A DNA stretch of 64,000 bases from JACZYA01 sp965247455 (GCA_965247455.1 CBDFHE010000013.1:102775-166774), one strand, 5' to 3'. Numbered from the stretch's first letter, positions 28,301 through 36,333 are shown. Notes: a model not told the origin generated them from the letters alone. Numbers and translations are program-made.

Positions 28301-28445
28301 GAAGCGCATCGCCGCGCCCATGGTGGGCGGCATGGTCACGTCCACCATCCTCACCTTGATCGTCATCCCCGTGATCTACGAAATGTGGCGCGGCTGGCAG
28401 CTCCGCCGAGCTGCACCGACCACCGTGGAGGAAAACTATGACTGA
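25296..28445 (+). CDS. Heavy-metal efflux RND pump, CusA/CzcA family
   Basis: A 1049-residue inner-membrane pump, the family's usual size. The N-terminus MIEKIIAWSARNKFYVFLG and NTPLDAIPDLSDVQVIV are diagnostic for HME-RND proteins. The transmembrane proton-relay block is GAMVDAAIVMIENAHKR, and a second set of helices starts near KQRLIYVVPLTLLI. The ATG at 25296 has AGGAG upstream and fits homologues; the longer frame is out of register with the overlapping gene. The Asp-containing helix and the Met-rich MRMTMGP stretch in the porter domain are compatible with Cu(I)/Ag(I), but specificity is not proven. Confidence 0.94.
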   Translation: MIEKIIAWSARNKFYVFLGTLFAVAWGIWAAYNTPLDAIPDLSDVQVIVFAEWKGRSPDLVEDQVTYPVVTALLSAPQVKVVRGYSFFGLSFVYIIFEDGTDIYWARSRVLEYMQGVLGNLPAGVTPTLGPDATGVGWAFEYALVDKSGRHDLSELRTLQDWYVRYWLASVPGVSEVASVGGFVKQYQVELDPNRLLAYNLPVNRVIDAIRRSNNDVGGRVVEFTGREYMVRGLGYIRNVADIEEIAVGTNENGTPIYVRDIANVHLGPDIRRGIAELNGEGEVVGGIVVVRFGENALAVIERVKEKIEQIKGSLPEGVELVPVYDRSELILRSIDNLKEKLVEEIAIVSLVCLIFLFHFRSALVVILMLPIAILMSLVAMYYIDLNSNIMSLAGIAIAIGAMVDAAIVMIENAHKRLEKWEHEGRPGSRNVVVIEAAKEVGKPLFFSLLIITVSFLPVFTLEAQEGRLFKPLAFTKTFAMFFASVLSVTLVPVLMLLLIRGKIAPEHKNPLNRFLIWAYDPFVHLALRFPKTVLLLALLALLATVPAFMKLGSEFMPPLYEGSLLYMPTGLPGMSIAEAGRVLQLQDKIVMQFPEVESVFGKAGRARTPTDPAPLTMMENTIVLKPESEWRPGMTPEKLINEMDAALKIPGISNSWTMPIKGRIDMLTTGIRTPVGIKILGPDLKVIEKVGEELERALRDVPGTRNIYAERVVSGYFYDFVIDRRAVARYGLTVGDVEDVIETAVGGKNITSTIEGRERFPINVRYARELRDEPSKLERVLVATPTGAQVPLSQLARMRMTMGPPAIKSEDAELVGYVFVDVTGRDLGGYVQEAQQVVQEKVQMPPGYHLLWSGQYEYMQRAKQRLIYVVPLTLLIIVVLLYSNFNSMGKTMIVLLSVPFSLVGGIWLIYLLGYNLSVAVWVGFIALAGVAAETGVVMIVYLDEVFERRLREGTMATAKNLYDAIIEGAVMRVRPKLMTVTAIMAGLLPIMWSHGTGADVMKRIAAPMVGGMVTSTILTLIVIPVIYEMWRGWQLRRAAPTTVEENYD

Positions 28446-28517
28446 TGCCGGACTCCTGTGGGTTCGACCGCAGGCCATCGAGAAGCGCCGGTGGATATCG
28501 CGAAAGGAGACTCCGTG

Positions 28518-29045
28518 ATGAGAAATAGCATATGGATAGCCGCAGTGCTTTCACTGGCTGCGTTGTTACTCTCATCCGGTTGTTCGAACTCAGAACAGCC
28601 GCCTGCCAAGCCCCAGTCGCCGCCGGCGGCACAGTCCGCCCCGGTGCCGCCCCCCGCGCACGGCGCGTCGCCAGCAGCCCGCGCACGCACCACACCGCCG
28701 ACGCCGCCCTATCACAGCAGCGCCGCTGCCGCCCGACCGTTGCCGCGCACCCTGCCGCCGGAATACTTCCGCCGCTCCCCGCTGGTGGCGCGCGCTTATC
28801 AAATCGCCGGCGAGATTCCCACAGTGATTGCCCAGCAACCCTGCTACTGCCGCTGCGACAGGATCGGCCACCGCAGCCTGCTCGACTGCTACGCCTCCGA
28901 CCACGGCGCCGGTTGACTCCTCTGCATCAAGGAGGTCCTCCTTGCTGACCAACTGACGAAATCGGGCAAAACCCCGGCGGAAATCCGGCAAGCCATCATC
29001 CGGGGCGAATGGCGTAACGTGGACGCCAAATCGGCGCTTCAGTAA
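28518..29045 (+). CDS. PCYCGC-motif lipoprotein, probable selenoprotein (Sec133 from TGA)
   Basis: From the ATG at 28518 (AAAGGAG upstream) a lipoprotein signal (LLLSSGC, Cys22) is followed by a Pro/Ala-rich linker. The family block is QQPCYCRCDRIGHRSLLDCY (residues 107-125), then SDHGAG. A TGA at 28914-28916 follows, and the same frame continues LLCIKEVLLADQLTKSGKTPAEIRQAII to a TAA at 29043. Related proteins have a C-x-x-C at this place (HGAxCxxC). Here the first Cys position is TGA, giving U-L-L-C. A hairpin starts 11 nt after the TGA. Read-through gives 175 residues. It closes the metal efflux operon, so a redox or metal-binding role outside the inner membrane is plausible. Without Sec insertion the conserved C-terminal third is lost. 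Confidence 0.85.
28917..28944 (+). promoter_or_regulatory. Candidate bacterial SECIS element
   Basis: After an 11-nt spacer from the TGA (28917-28927), CAAGGAG (28928-28934) pairs perfectly with CTCCTTG (28938-28944). The apex is GTC, or GGTCC if the last pair opens. An 11-nt spacer, a 6-7 bp upper stem and a G-rich apical loop match the known features of the E. coli fdhF SECIS. The hairpin lies inside the coding sequence, as bacterial SECIS elements do. Confidence 0.75.
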
Positions 29046-29076
29046 CTAACCCATCTCCGGGTGCGTGTTCTTGGGC

Positions 29077-29119
29077 TTGACACCTGAGCGGTTTCCATGT
29101 TAACTAACCAGTTAGTTAA
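29077..29119 (+). promoter_or_regulatory. Promoter and TetR operator of the exporter operon
   Basis: TTGACA at 29077-29082 is followed, 17 bases on, by TTAACT at 29100-29105. A perfect palindrome, TTAACTAAC-CA-GTTAGTTAA (29100-29119), covers the -10 region and ends 3 bases before the tetR start codon. Bound repressor would block RNA polymerase. The predicted 5' leader is only about 10 bases, with no clear ribosome site, so tetR may be near-leaderless. Confidence 0.8.
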
Positions 29120-29122
29120 TAT

Positions 29123-29779
29123 ATGCCCCGCCCACTCACAGCTCGCTCCGCCTTGCTCGTTGCCGCCGAGCACATCTTTGCGGAGCGCGGCCTGGCCGGC
29201 GCTCGCACCGGGGAGATCGCTTCCGCTGCCCACATCAACAAGGCCATGCTGCACTACTACTTCGAAACCAAGGAAAAACTCTACCAAGCCGTGCTGGAAA
29301 GCCTCTTCCAGCAACTCCACCTTAGCCTCCGCGAACCTTTGAGCCGCACCCCTGCCCCGCGTGCCGCCCTGCTGGGTTTTGTGGATCGCTACATCAACTT
29401 CTTGCAGCAACACCCTAACTATCCTCGCCTCCTGCAACGGGAAATCATGGAGAGAGGTCCCTATCTGCACGTGGTGGTGGAGCGCTACCTGGGCCCGATT
29501 TTCAGCAGCCTGGCGCGCATCCTGCGTGCCGGAATTCGCCGGGGTGAATTCCGCTCCGTAGATGTCAACCAGACGGTGGTGTCTCTCATCGCTATCACCG
29601 TTTTCTACTTTGCCGCCACCCCGGTCATGAGCCTGGTGTTGGGCAGCAATGCCTACGACGCCCGGCGGGTGGCGGCGCGGAAGCGCGCGGTGGTGGATTT
29701 TGTCCGCCACGGCTTGCTGCGATCGCCACACCAAAAGCCGAGCGCCGCCACCAACAGGAAGCGCGCAAAGAAGAGATAG
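29123..29779 (+). CDS. TetR-family regulator (CecR-like)
   Basis: A 218-residue TetR protein. The helix-turn-helix region is SALLVAAEHIFAERGLAGAR, with TGEIASAAHINKAMLHYYFETKEKLYQAVLE at about residues 30-60. A C-terminal ligand domain contains LLQREIMERGPYLHVVVERY. The gene starts 3 bases after a perfect 20-bp palindrome overlapping its own promoter, so autorepression is likely. It is followed after 55 bases by the exporter genes, matching E. coli cecR (ybiH) upstream of ybhGFSR. The inducer is probably a drug or hydrophobic compound exported by the pump (inference). Confidence 0.9.
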   Translation: MPRPLTARSALLVAAEHIFAERGLAGARTGEIASAAHINKAMLHYYFETKEKLYQAVLESLFQQLHLSLREPLSRTPAPRAALLGFVDRYINFLQQHPNYPRLLQREIMERGPYLHVVVERYLGPIFSSLARILRAGIRRGEFRSVDVNQTVVSLIAITVFYFAATPVMSLVLGSNAYDARRVAARKRAVVDFVRHGLLRSPHQKPSAATNRKRAKKR

Positions 29780-29834
29780 AGAAAGAGATAACGTCGAACC
29801 GAGCCTGCCCACTGTTGAGTGAAAGTGAACGACC

Positions 29835-30833
29835 ATGAAAAAACCTCTGATCCTGTTTCTGATCATCCTGGCCGCGGCCATCGCGGCAGTCATCCGCTTT
29901 TATCCACGCCTGGTGGCCGAGCCTCCGCCCGACGACACCTTGCTGGTTTCGGGCAACATCGAAGCCCACGAGAGTTTGCTGAGCTTCAAGGTGCAAGGAC
30001 GCATCGTGGAGCTGCCCGTAGAGGAAGGCCAATGGGTGGAGGAAGGCGCCGTCATCGCGCGGCTGGAGGATGCTGACTTTCGCCAGCAGGTTGCGCTCGA
30101 CCAAGCCAGCTTGCAGGTCCGGGACGCCGAGCTGTCTTTGGCCCGGGCCGGGTCGCGCCGCCAGGAAGTGGCCGCGGCGGAGCAAACCATACGCGAGGCT
30201 GAAGCCGACCTGGAGCAGCGAAAAATCGACTTCGCGCGCGCTGAAACGCTCTATCGCGAAGAGGTCGGCTCGCAAGAGGCCCGCGACCTGGAAGAAGCCC
30301 AACGGAAGCGCGCCGAAGCTGTCCTGCAGCGCACCCGGGAGCGCCATGACCAAATTGTAGAAGGCACGCGCCCGGAAGAGCTCGCCATCGCGCGCGCCAA
30401 CGTTCAGCGAGCCCGCGAAGCCTTGCGCCTCTCGCGCATCCAACTGGGCTACACCGTGCTGCGCGCGCCCACCGCTGGTGTGGTCCTGGTGCGGCAGGCC
30501 GAACTGGGCGAAGTGGTCGCGCCCGGCACGCCGGTGGTCACGCTGGCCGACCTGGATCACGTCTGGCTGCGAGGCTACATCAGCGAGACCGACCTGGGAC
30601 GAATTCGCTGGGGCCAGCCCGCCACCCTGCGCACCGACACCTATCCCGACAAGCCCTACCGCGGGCGCGTGTCCTTTATCGCCTCCAAGGCCGAGTTCAC
30701 TCCCAAGAGCATTGAGACCCATCGAGAGCGAGTGACGCTGGTCTACCGCATCAAGATCGAGGTGGAAAATCCCAACTACGAGCTCAAGCCCGGCATGCCG
30801 GCCGACGCCATCATCGAAACCAATTCGCAGTAA
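29835..30833 (+). CDS. HlyD-family periplasmic adaptor (YbhG-like)
   Basis: A 332-residue adaptor with one N-terminal membrane segment (LILFLIILAAAIAAVIRFY). The lipoyl halves are LSFKVQGRIVELPVEEGQWVEEG and YTVLRAPTAGVVLVRQAELGEVV, flanking a roughly 120-residue coiled-coil hairpin rich in Glu, Gln and Ala. A beta-barrel follows and the end is NYELKPGMPADAII. It connects the ABC transporter encoded downstream to an outer-membrane channel, probably a TolC protein encoded elsewhere. The next gene starts 5 bases after its stop. Confidence 0.92.
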   Translation: MKKPLILFLIILAAAIAAVIRFYPRLVAEPPPDDTLLVSGNIEAHESLLSFKVQGRIVELPVEEGQWVEEGAVIARLEDADFRQQVALDQASLQVRDAELSLARAGSRRQEVAAAEQTIREAEADLEQRKIDFARAETLYREEVGSQEARDLEEAQRKRAEAVLQRTRERHDQIVEGTRPEELAIARANVQRAREALRLSRIQLGYTVLRAPTAGVVLVRQAELGEVVAPGTPVVTLADLDHVWLRGYISETDLGRIRWGQPATLRTDTYPDKPYRGRVSFIASKAEFTPKSIETHRERVTLVYRIKIEVENPNYELKPGMPADAIIETNSQ

Positions 30834-30838
30834 CTCCC

Positions 30839-31786
30839 ATGACCGATCGCAACGCTTCCATCGCTGTCGCCGGATTGACCAAGTGCTTTCCGGGCGTGCT
30901 GGCGGTGGACCGGCTGAGCTTCAACGTCGCTCCCGGAGAGATTTTCGGTCTGGTGGGGCCGGACGGCGCCGGCAAGACCACCACCCTGCGCATGCTGGCG
31001 GGTGTGCTCCCGCCCGACCAGGGCTCGGCGCGCGTGGCCGGCTGCGACGTGGTGGACGATCCCGAAGGCGTCAAGAACCACATCAGCTACATGCCGCAGC
31101 GCTTCGGCCTCTACGATGACCTGACGGTGGAAGAGAACATTCGCTTCTACGCCGACCTCTTCGGCGTCACGCGCCGCCACCGGGAGCAACGCGCCGCGCG
31201 CCTGCTGGCTGCCTCCGGCATGAGCGAGTTCCGCCATCGCCTGGCGGGAAAGCTCTCCGGCGGGATGAAGCAAAAGCTGGGCCTCACCTGCGCGCTCATC
31301 CACACGCCGCAGGTCATCCTGCTGGACGAGCCCACTCTGGGCGTTGATCCCATTTCGCGCCGCGATTTCTGGCGCATCCTGTACGAGTTGCTGGCGGAGG
31401 GCGTCACCATTCTGATCTCGACTTCCTACCTGGACGAGGCCGAGCGCTGCCATCGCCTGGCTCTGTTGCACGAGGGGCGGCTGCTGTTCTGCGATACGCC
31501 CACCCGCTTGAAGACCCGCCTACCGGGTGCGGTGGTCGCCGTCCGCTCGCCCGATGCCCGACGGCTGCGGGACGTGTTGACCGGCGCCGACGGCGTCACC
31601 GGCCTGGTCCTGGTCGGTGACGGCGTCCACTTGGTGGTGGACGAGGCACAGCGGCGCATCCCGGAGCTTGAAGCGCGGCTGGCGGCGAGCGGTTTGCCCT
31701 TCACTAAGTTGGCGCAAATCACCCCCACCATCGAAGACCTTTTCGTGGCGGCGGTAGAGGGCAGAACCGTCGCGGGGGAGCAATGA
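30839..31786 (+). CDS. ABC transporter ATPase (YbhF N-half-like)
   Basis: A 315-residue ATPase. Walker A is GPDGAGKTTTLRML, the signature is KLSGGMKQKLGLTCALIH, Walker B is VILLDEPTLGVD, and the switch region is ISTSYLDEAERCHRLALL. A C-terminal extension of about 80 residues is typical of drug and natural-product exporters. Its stop overlaps the next ATPase start by 4 bases. In E. coli YbhF the two ATPase halves are one fused protein; here they are separate genes in the same order. With the two permeases it drives export. Confidence 0.93.
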   Translation: MTDRNASIAVAGLTKCFPGVLAVDRLSFNVAPGEIFGLVGPDGAGKTTTLRMLAGVLPPDQGSARVAGCDVVDDPEGVKNHISYMPQRFGLYDDLTVEENIRFYADLFGVTRRHREQRAARLLAASGMSEFRHRLAGKLSGGMKQKLGLTCALIHTPQVILLDEPTLGVDPISRRDFWRILYELLAEGVTILISTSYLDEAERCHRLALLHEGRLLFCDTPTRLKTRLPGAVVAVRSPDARRLRDVLTGADGVTGLVLVGDGVHLVVDEAQRRIPELEARLAASGLPFTKLAQITPTIEDLFVAAVEGRTVAGEQ

Positions 31787-32739
31787 ACCAAAACAGTAAC
31801 TCGGTGGTGGTCGAAAGTCTCGTCAAGCGGTTCGGCGACTTCACCGCGGTTGACCACGTCAGCTTCGAGACTCGCCGGGGCGAAATCTTCGGCTTCCTGG
31901 GACCGAACGGCGCCGGCAAGTCCACCACCATCCGCATGTTGTGCGGGCTGCTCCAGCCCACGTCGGGCCGGGCGCGGGTGGCGGGCTTTGACGTTGTCCG
32001 CCAGCCGGACGCTGTGCGACAACGCATCGGCTATATGTCACAAAAGTTTTCGCTCTACAACGACCTGCGCGTGGGTGAAAACCTGCGCTTCTTCGCCGGC
32101 CTCTACAACGTAGATTCGGAGGTGCTCAGCGAGCGCATTCACTGGGCGCTGGAGATGGCGGGGCTGGCCGGACGCGAAGCGGCGCTGACCGACACCCTGG
32201 CCGGCGGGTGGAAGCAGCGGCTGGCGCTGGGCTGCGCGGTGCTCCACCGCCCGCCGATTCTTTTCCTCGACGAGCCCACCTCCGGCGTTGATCCCATCTC
32301 GCGCCGCCAATTCTGGGACCTCATCCACCGCATGGCCGCAGAAGGCGTGACAGTTTTTGTGACCACGCACTACATGGACGAAGCGGAGTACTGCAACCGT
32401 CTGGCGTTGATCCATCGCGGGCAACTGGTGGCGCTGGGCACACCCACCGAGGTGAAGCAACGCCACATGAAGGGCGAACTGTTGCTGGTGGAAGCCGAAC
32501 CGCTGGCGCGGGCCAGCGAGGTGTTGTCGTCGGCGCCGGGCGTGGTGGATGCGGCCGTGTTCGGCAACGCACTGCACCTGGTGGTACCGCAGGCCGCTCC
32601 GGCCATTCCGGCGTTGCGGCACTACCTAGAGGAGCGCGGCCTGCGGGTGGCGCGGCTGGAAGCGATTGAGCCCACTCTGGAAGATGTCTTCGTTTCTCTG
32701 ACCAGCGGCCGCGCGGAACCCGGCCCGGAGGGCAGCTAG
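31783..32739 (+). CDS. ABC transporter ATPase (YbhF C-half-like)
   Basis: A 318-residue ATPase. Walker A is GPNGAGKSTTIRML and Walker B is ILFLDEPTSGVD. The signature is the slightly degenerate TLAGGWKQRLALGC, with Ala-Gly-Gly rather than Ser-Gly-Gly, as in the second half of YbhF-like proteins. YMDEAEYCNRLALIH follows as the switch region. It overlaps the first ATPase gene by 4 bases and is followed after 2 bases by the first permease. The asymmetry between the two signatures suggests a heterodimer with unequal ATP sites. Confidence 0.93.
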   Translation: MNQNSNSVVVESLVKRFGDFTAVDHVSFETRRGEIFGFLGPNGAGKSTTIRMLCGLLQPTSGRARVAGFDVVRQPDAVRQRIGYMSQKFSLYNDLRVGENLRFFAGLYNVDSEVLSERIHWALEMAGLAGREAALTDTLAGGWKQRLALGCAVLHRPPILFLDEPTSGVDPISRRQFWDLIHRMAAEGVTVFVTTHYMDEAEYCNRLALIHRGQLVALGTPTEVKQRHMKGELLLVEAEPLARASEVLSSAPGVVDAAVFGNALHLVVPQAAPAIPALRHYLEERGLRVARLEAIEPTLEDVFVSLTSGRAEPGPEGS

Positions 32740-32741
32740 CG

Positions 32742-33875
32742 ATGCGGTGGAACCGCTTTGCCGCCCTGGCCCGCAAAGAAGTGATCCAGATTCGCCGCGA
32801 TGCGCGCAGCCTGCTGATTGTGGTCGCGATGCCGATAATGATGATGATGCTGCTGGGTTACGGCGTTTCGCTCGACATCAAGCACATTCCAACCTACGTG
32901 TTCGACCGGGAAGGCAGCCAGCAGAGCCAGGACCTGCTGAAGCGCTTCCAGGCTTCGGAGTATTTCGAGGTGGTGCAAAGCGTGGAGAGCTACGCCGCCC
33001 TGGTCCGGGCGATTGACGCCGGCCGGTGCCAGTTGGGCGTGGTGGTTCCGCACGACTTCTCCCGGCAGTTGCAGGCCGGCCGGACAACGCAAGTGCAGGC
33101 GTTGGTGGACGCCACCGACGACAACACCGCCAACCTCATCTTCGGCTACACCGAGGCGGTGGTACGCAGCTTTTCCCAGGAGGTGCAGCTCGACTGGTTG
33201 GGGCGTCTGGGACAGTCGCAAGTGCAAGTTCCTTTGAGCGTGGACGCGCGCATCTGGTTCAACGAAAACCTCGAAAGCAAAGCTTTCATCGTGCCGGGGG
33301 TGGTGGCCATCGTGATGGCGGTGATCGGCACGTTCCTCACTGCGCTCACGATCGCCCGGGAGTGGGAGCGGGGTACGATGGAGCAACTTATTTCTACCCC
33401 GGTCACTCCGCTGGAGGTCATGCTCGGCAAGCTGGTGCCCTACTTTGCGATTGGGCTGTTTGATACCGCGCTCTGCACCGCCATCGGAGTATGGTGGTTC
33501 AGGATTCCCTTCCGCGGGCATGTGAGCACACTGTTTGCAGCCTCTGTCCTTTTCCTGGTGGTGGTGCTGGGGTTAGGGTACTTCATCTCGGTGGTGGCTA
33601 AGACGCAACTGGCCGCCAGTCAAACCGCGCTGGTCGCAACCTTTCTGCCGGCGTTCCTGCTTTCGGGGTTCATCTTTTCTATTGATCAGATGCCCGCGCC
33701 CATCCGCGCCCTCACCCACATCGTTCCCGCTCGTTACTACGTCGCCACTCTGAAGAGCATCTTCCTCAAGGGCGCCACCACGGCCACCCTGAAGTGGGAG
33801 ATGCTGGCGCTGGTCGTCTTTGCGCTGGTGGTGGGAACCGTAGCCACGCGAGTTTTCCGGAAGAAGCTGAGCTGA
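32742..33875 (+). CDS. ABC-2 type permease (YbhS-like)
   Basis: A 377-residue ABC-2 permease. One N-terminal membrane helix (SLLIVVAMPIMMMMLLGYGVSLD) is followed by a large periplasmic region of about 150 residues. Five C-terminal helices start at IVPGVVAIVMAVIGTFLTAL, with the conserved WERGTMEQLISTPVTPLEVMLGK cytosolic loop between them. It starts 2 bases after the second ATPase. It pairs with the following permease, which has the same topology, to form the membrane pore of the exporter. Confidence 0.92.
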   Translation: MRWNRFAALARKEVIQIRRDARSLLIVVAMPIMMMMLLGYGVSLDIKHIPTYVFDREGSQQSQDLLKRFQASEYFEVVQSVESYAALVRAIDAGRCQLGVVVPHDFSRQLQAGRTTQVQALVDATDDNTANLIFGYTEAVVRSFSQEVQLDWLGRLGQSQVQVPLSVDARIWFNENLESKAFIVPGVVAIVMAVIGTFLTALTIAREWERGTMEQLISTPVTPLEVMLGKLVPYFAIGLFDTALCTAIGVWWFRIPFRGHVSTLFAASVLFLVVVLGLGYFISVVAKTQLAASQTALVATFLPAFLLSGFIFSIDQMPAPIRALTHIVPARYYVATLKSIFLKGATTATLKWEMLALVVFALVVGTVATRVFRKKLS

Positions 33876-33885
33876 GGCAGGAACG

Positions 33886-35022
33886 ATGCTGGCTCGACTG
33901 CGGCAAATGCTGATCAAGGAGTTCATCCAGGTCTTCCGCGATAAGCGCACCCGCTTTGTCCTTTTCGTGCCCCCCATCATTCAGATGATGATATTCGGCT
34001 ACGCCGCCACCTTTGAGATTCATAATGTGCCCATTGCTGTGCTCGACCTTGACCGCAGCCCAGAGAGCCGCGAGCTGGTATCCCGCTTCACCGCCAGCGG
34101 CCACTTTCAAATCCGCGCGCGCTACCTGGATCACAGGCGCCAGATTGCCGAGTACATTGACCGAGGTGAGGTCATCCTTGCAATTCAATTGCATCCGGGC
34201 TTTGCGCAGCGGCTGCGCAAAGGCCAGACCGCGCCGGTGCAAGTGATTCTGGACGGCACCAACTCCAACACCGCGCTGATTGCATTGGGCTACGTCAACC
34301 AGATTGCTGACCGGTTCGCCCGCGACTACCGGCGCGACCGCCTCCGGCGCACGGCTCCGCTCACCGCAGCGCAAGCGCCGACGGTTGAGCTGGAGCGGCG
34401 GCCCTGGTACAACCCCGACCTGCGCAGCCGGTGGTTTTTCGTCCCTGGTGTGATCGGCAGCCTGATACTGGTGATGGTGGTGAACCTGACCGCCTTTTCC
34501 ATCGTGCGGGAACGCGAGCTCGGCACGCTGGAACAGATTATGGTCACGCCCATTCGCCCGCGGGAATTCATTTTGGGCAAGACCCTGCCCTACTTCCTGA
34601 TCGGGCTGGCCGACACGGCGCTGATCGCGCTGGTGGGCACGCTCTGGTTCCGGATTCCCTTCCAGGGTGAGCTCTGGATGCTGCTGCTGGGAACCGTTCT
34701 CTTTTTGCTCAGTATGCTGGGGGTAGGGCTGTTTATCTCGACCATCTCGGCCACGCAGCAACAGGCTATGGTTACAGCTTTCTTCTTCATCATGCCCGCC
34801 ATCGTTTTTTCCGGATTCAGCTTTCCCATCAGCAGCATGCCGGAGGCGTTGCAATATATTTCCTACGCCGATCCGCTGCGGTATTTTCTGGTGATCCTGC
34901 GCGGTGTTTATCTGAAAGGCGTGGGGCTGGAGGCGCTGTGGACTCAAATGGCAGCGACGGCGATCATCGGCGTCGCCCTGCTGGCCATCAGCGTCCTGCG
35001 CTTCCACAAGTCGCTGGACTAG
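33886..35022 (+). CDS. ABC-2 type permease (YbhR-like)
   Basis: A 378-residue permease with the same layout as the preceding one: helix 1 at FVLFVPPIIQMMIFGYAATF, an external domain, then five helices from VPGVIGSLILVMVVNLTAF with ERELGTLEQIMVTPIRPREFILGK in the first loop. It is 10 bases downstream of its partner and is the last gene of the operon; rocD follows on the opposite strand. The pair, with the split ATPases and the HlyD adaptor, makes a complete YbhGFSR-like exporter. Substrate unknown; drugs or cations are possible. Confidence 0.92.
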   Translation: MLARLRQMLIKEFIQVFRDKRTRFVLFVPPIIQMMIFGYAATFEIHNVPIAVLDLDRSPESRELVSRFTASGHFQIRARYLDHRRQIAEYIDRGEVILAIQLHPGFAQRLRKGQTAPVQVILDGTNSNTALIALGYVNQIADRFARDYRRDRLRRTAPLTAAQAPTVELERRPWYNPDLRSRWFFVPGVIGSLILVMVVNLTAFSIVRERELGTLEQIMVTPIRPREFILGKTLPYFLIGLADTALIALVGTLWFRIPFQGELWMLLLGTVLFLLSMLGVGLFISTISATQQQAMVTAFFFIMPAIVFSGFSFPISSMPEALQYISYADPLRYFLVILRGVYLKGVGLEALWTQMAATAIIGVALLAISVLRFHKSLD

Positions 35023-35066
35023 AAAATCTCCCACTGAAATGGAAGAAGGGAAATCTCAGGAAAGAA

Positions 35067-36293
35067 CTACGCCAGAACTTCTCGCACGCGGCTGATGGCC
35101 CAGTCGATTTCCTCGCGCTCGATCACCAACGGGGGCGCGAAGCGGATGACCTGCTGGTGGGTTTCTTTGCAGAGGAGGCCTTTCTCCATCAGTTTCTCGC
35201 AGAACGGCCGCGCCGGGCCCGACTCCGCCTTGAGCTCCACGCCGATGAGCAGCCCCTGCCCGCGCACCTCCTGCACGTGCGGCGAGCGAATCTCCCGCAG
35301 CCGGGACATAAAATAGGTTCCCATCTCCTGCGCGCGCTCTGACAATTTCTCTTCCACAATGATGCGCAGCGCCTCCTGCGCGAGCGCGCAGGCGAGCGGG
35401 TTGCCGCCGAAGGTGGAGCCGTGATCGCCGGGCTGGAAAACGCCCAGAATTTCTTTGGGCGCCACCACCGCTGACACCGGATAGAAGCCGCCGCCCAGCG
35501 CCTTGCCGACGATGTACATGTCGGGCCGGATCTCTTCGTGCTCGCAGCAGAAGAGCCGGCCGGTGCGGCCCAGCCCGGTCTGGATTTCGTCGGCGATCAA
35601 CAGAACCCTTTCCGCCGTACAAAGCTCCCGTAGTGCGCGGAGAAAACCCGCCGGCGGAACCACCACCCCCGCTTCGCCCTGAATCGGCTCCACCAGAACG
35701 CCGACGGTGTTCGGACCCACCGCTGTGCGGACAGCTTCGGCGTCGCCGTAGGGAACAATCCGAAAGCCGGGCGTGAAGGGGCCAAAGCCGGCCCGGTACT
35801 GCGGCTCACTGGAAAAACCGACAATGGTGGTGGTGCGGCCGTGGAAGTTGTTTTCGAAAACAATAATCTCGGCTTTGTCCGCCTCCACACCCTTCTTAGT
35901 GTAGCCCCACTTGCGGGCCGCCTTGATGGCGGTCTCAACCGCCTCCGCGCCCGAGTTCATCGGGAGGACCATTTCCATCCCGCACAGTTGCGCCAGTTCT
36001 TGCAAGAGCGAGCCCATGCGGTCGTTGTGGAAGGCGCGGGAGGTGAGCGTGAGTTTCTCCACCTGCTGCTTGGCGACGGCCACCAGACGCGGATGGCAGT
36101 GTCCCTGGTTGAGGGCGGAGTAGGCGGAGAGGCAGTCCATGTACTTCTTGCCTCTAACGTCCCAGACCCAGACACGCTGGCCGCGCTCGATGACAATCGG
36201 CAGAGGATGGTAGTTGTGCGCGCCGAAGGTTTCGGCGAGGTGGATGTGTTCCTGCGTCCGGCTCAGGGGCGTCGCAGGCGGCTGGTTCTTCAC
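35067..36293 (-). CDS. rocD: Ornithine aminotransferase
   Basis: A 408-residue class III aminotransferase with features of ornithine-oxo-acid aminotransferase: HNYHPLPIVIERGQRVWVWDV near the N-terminus, SAYSALNQGHCHP, MNSGAEAVETAIK, FHGRTTTIVGFSS, LLIADEIQTGLGRTG, and the PLP Lys in VGKALGGGFYPVSAV. It converts ornithine and 2-oxoglutarate to glutamate semialdehyde and glutamate. It stands alone on the minus strand, convergent with the exporter operon, with 44 bases between stops. The length and start match the family. Confidence 0.94.
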   Translation of the reverse strand: MKNQPPATPLSRTQEHIHLAETFGAHNYHPLPIVIERGQRVWVWDVRGKKYMDCLSAYSALNQGHCHPRLVAVAKQQVEKLTLTSRAFHNDRMGSLLQELAQLCGMEMVLPMNSGAEAVETAIKAARKWGYTKKGVEADKAEIIVFENNFHGRTTTIVGFSSEPQYRAGFGPFTPGFRIVPYGDAEAVRTAVGPNTVGVLVEPIQGEAGVVVPPAGFLRALRELCTAERVLLIADEIQTGLGRTGRLFCCEHEEIRPDMYIVGKALGGGFYPVSAVVAPKEILGVFQPGDHGSTFGGNPLACALAQEALRIIVEEKLSERAQEMGTYFMSRLREIRSPHVQEVRGQGLLIGVELKAESGPARPFCEKLMEKGLLCKETHQQVIRFAPPLVIEREEIDWAISRVREVLA

Positions 36294-36333
36294 ACTTCTC
36301 TCCAGGACTCTGGTTAGAAGAAATTTCAGTCTA

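Noticed and set aside
26235..28478. 747-codon minus-strand frame opposite the RND pump
   Set aside because: A His/Gly/Gln-rich shadow of the CusA-like gene, with no domains.
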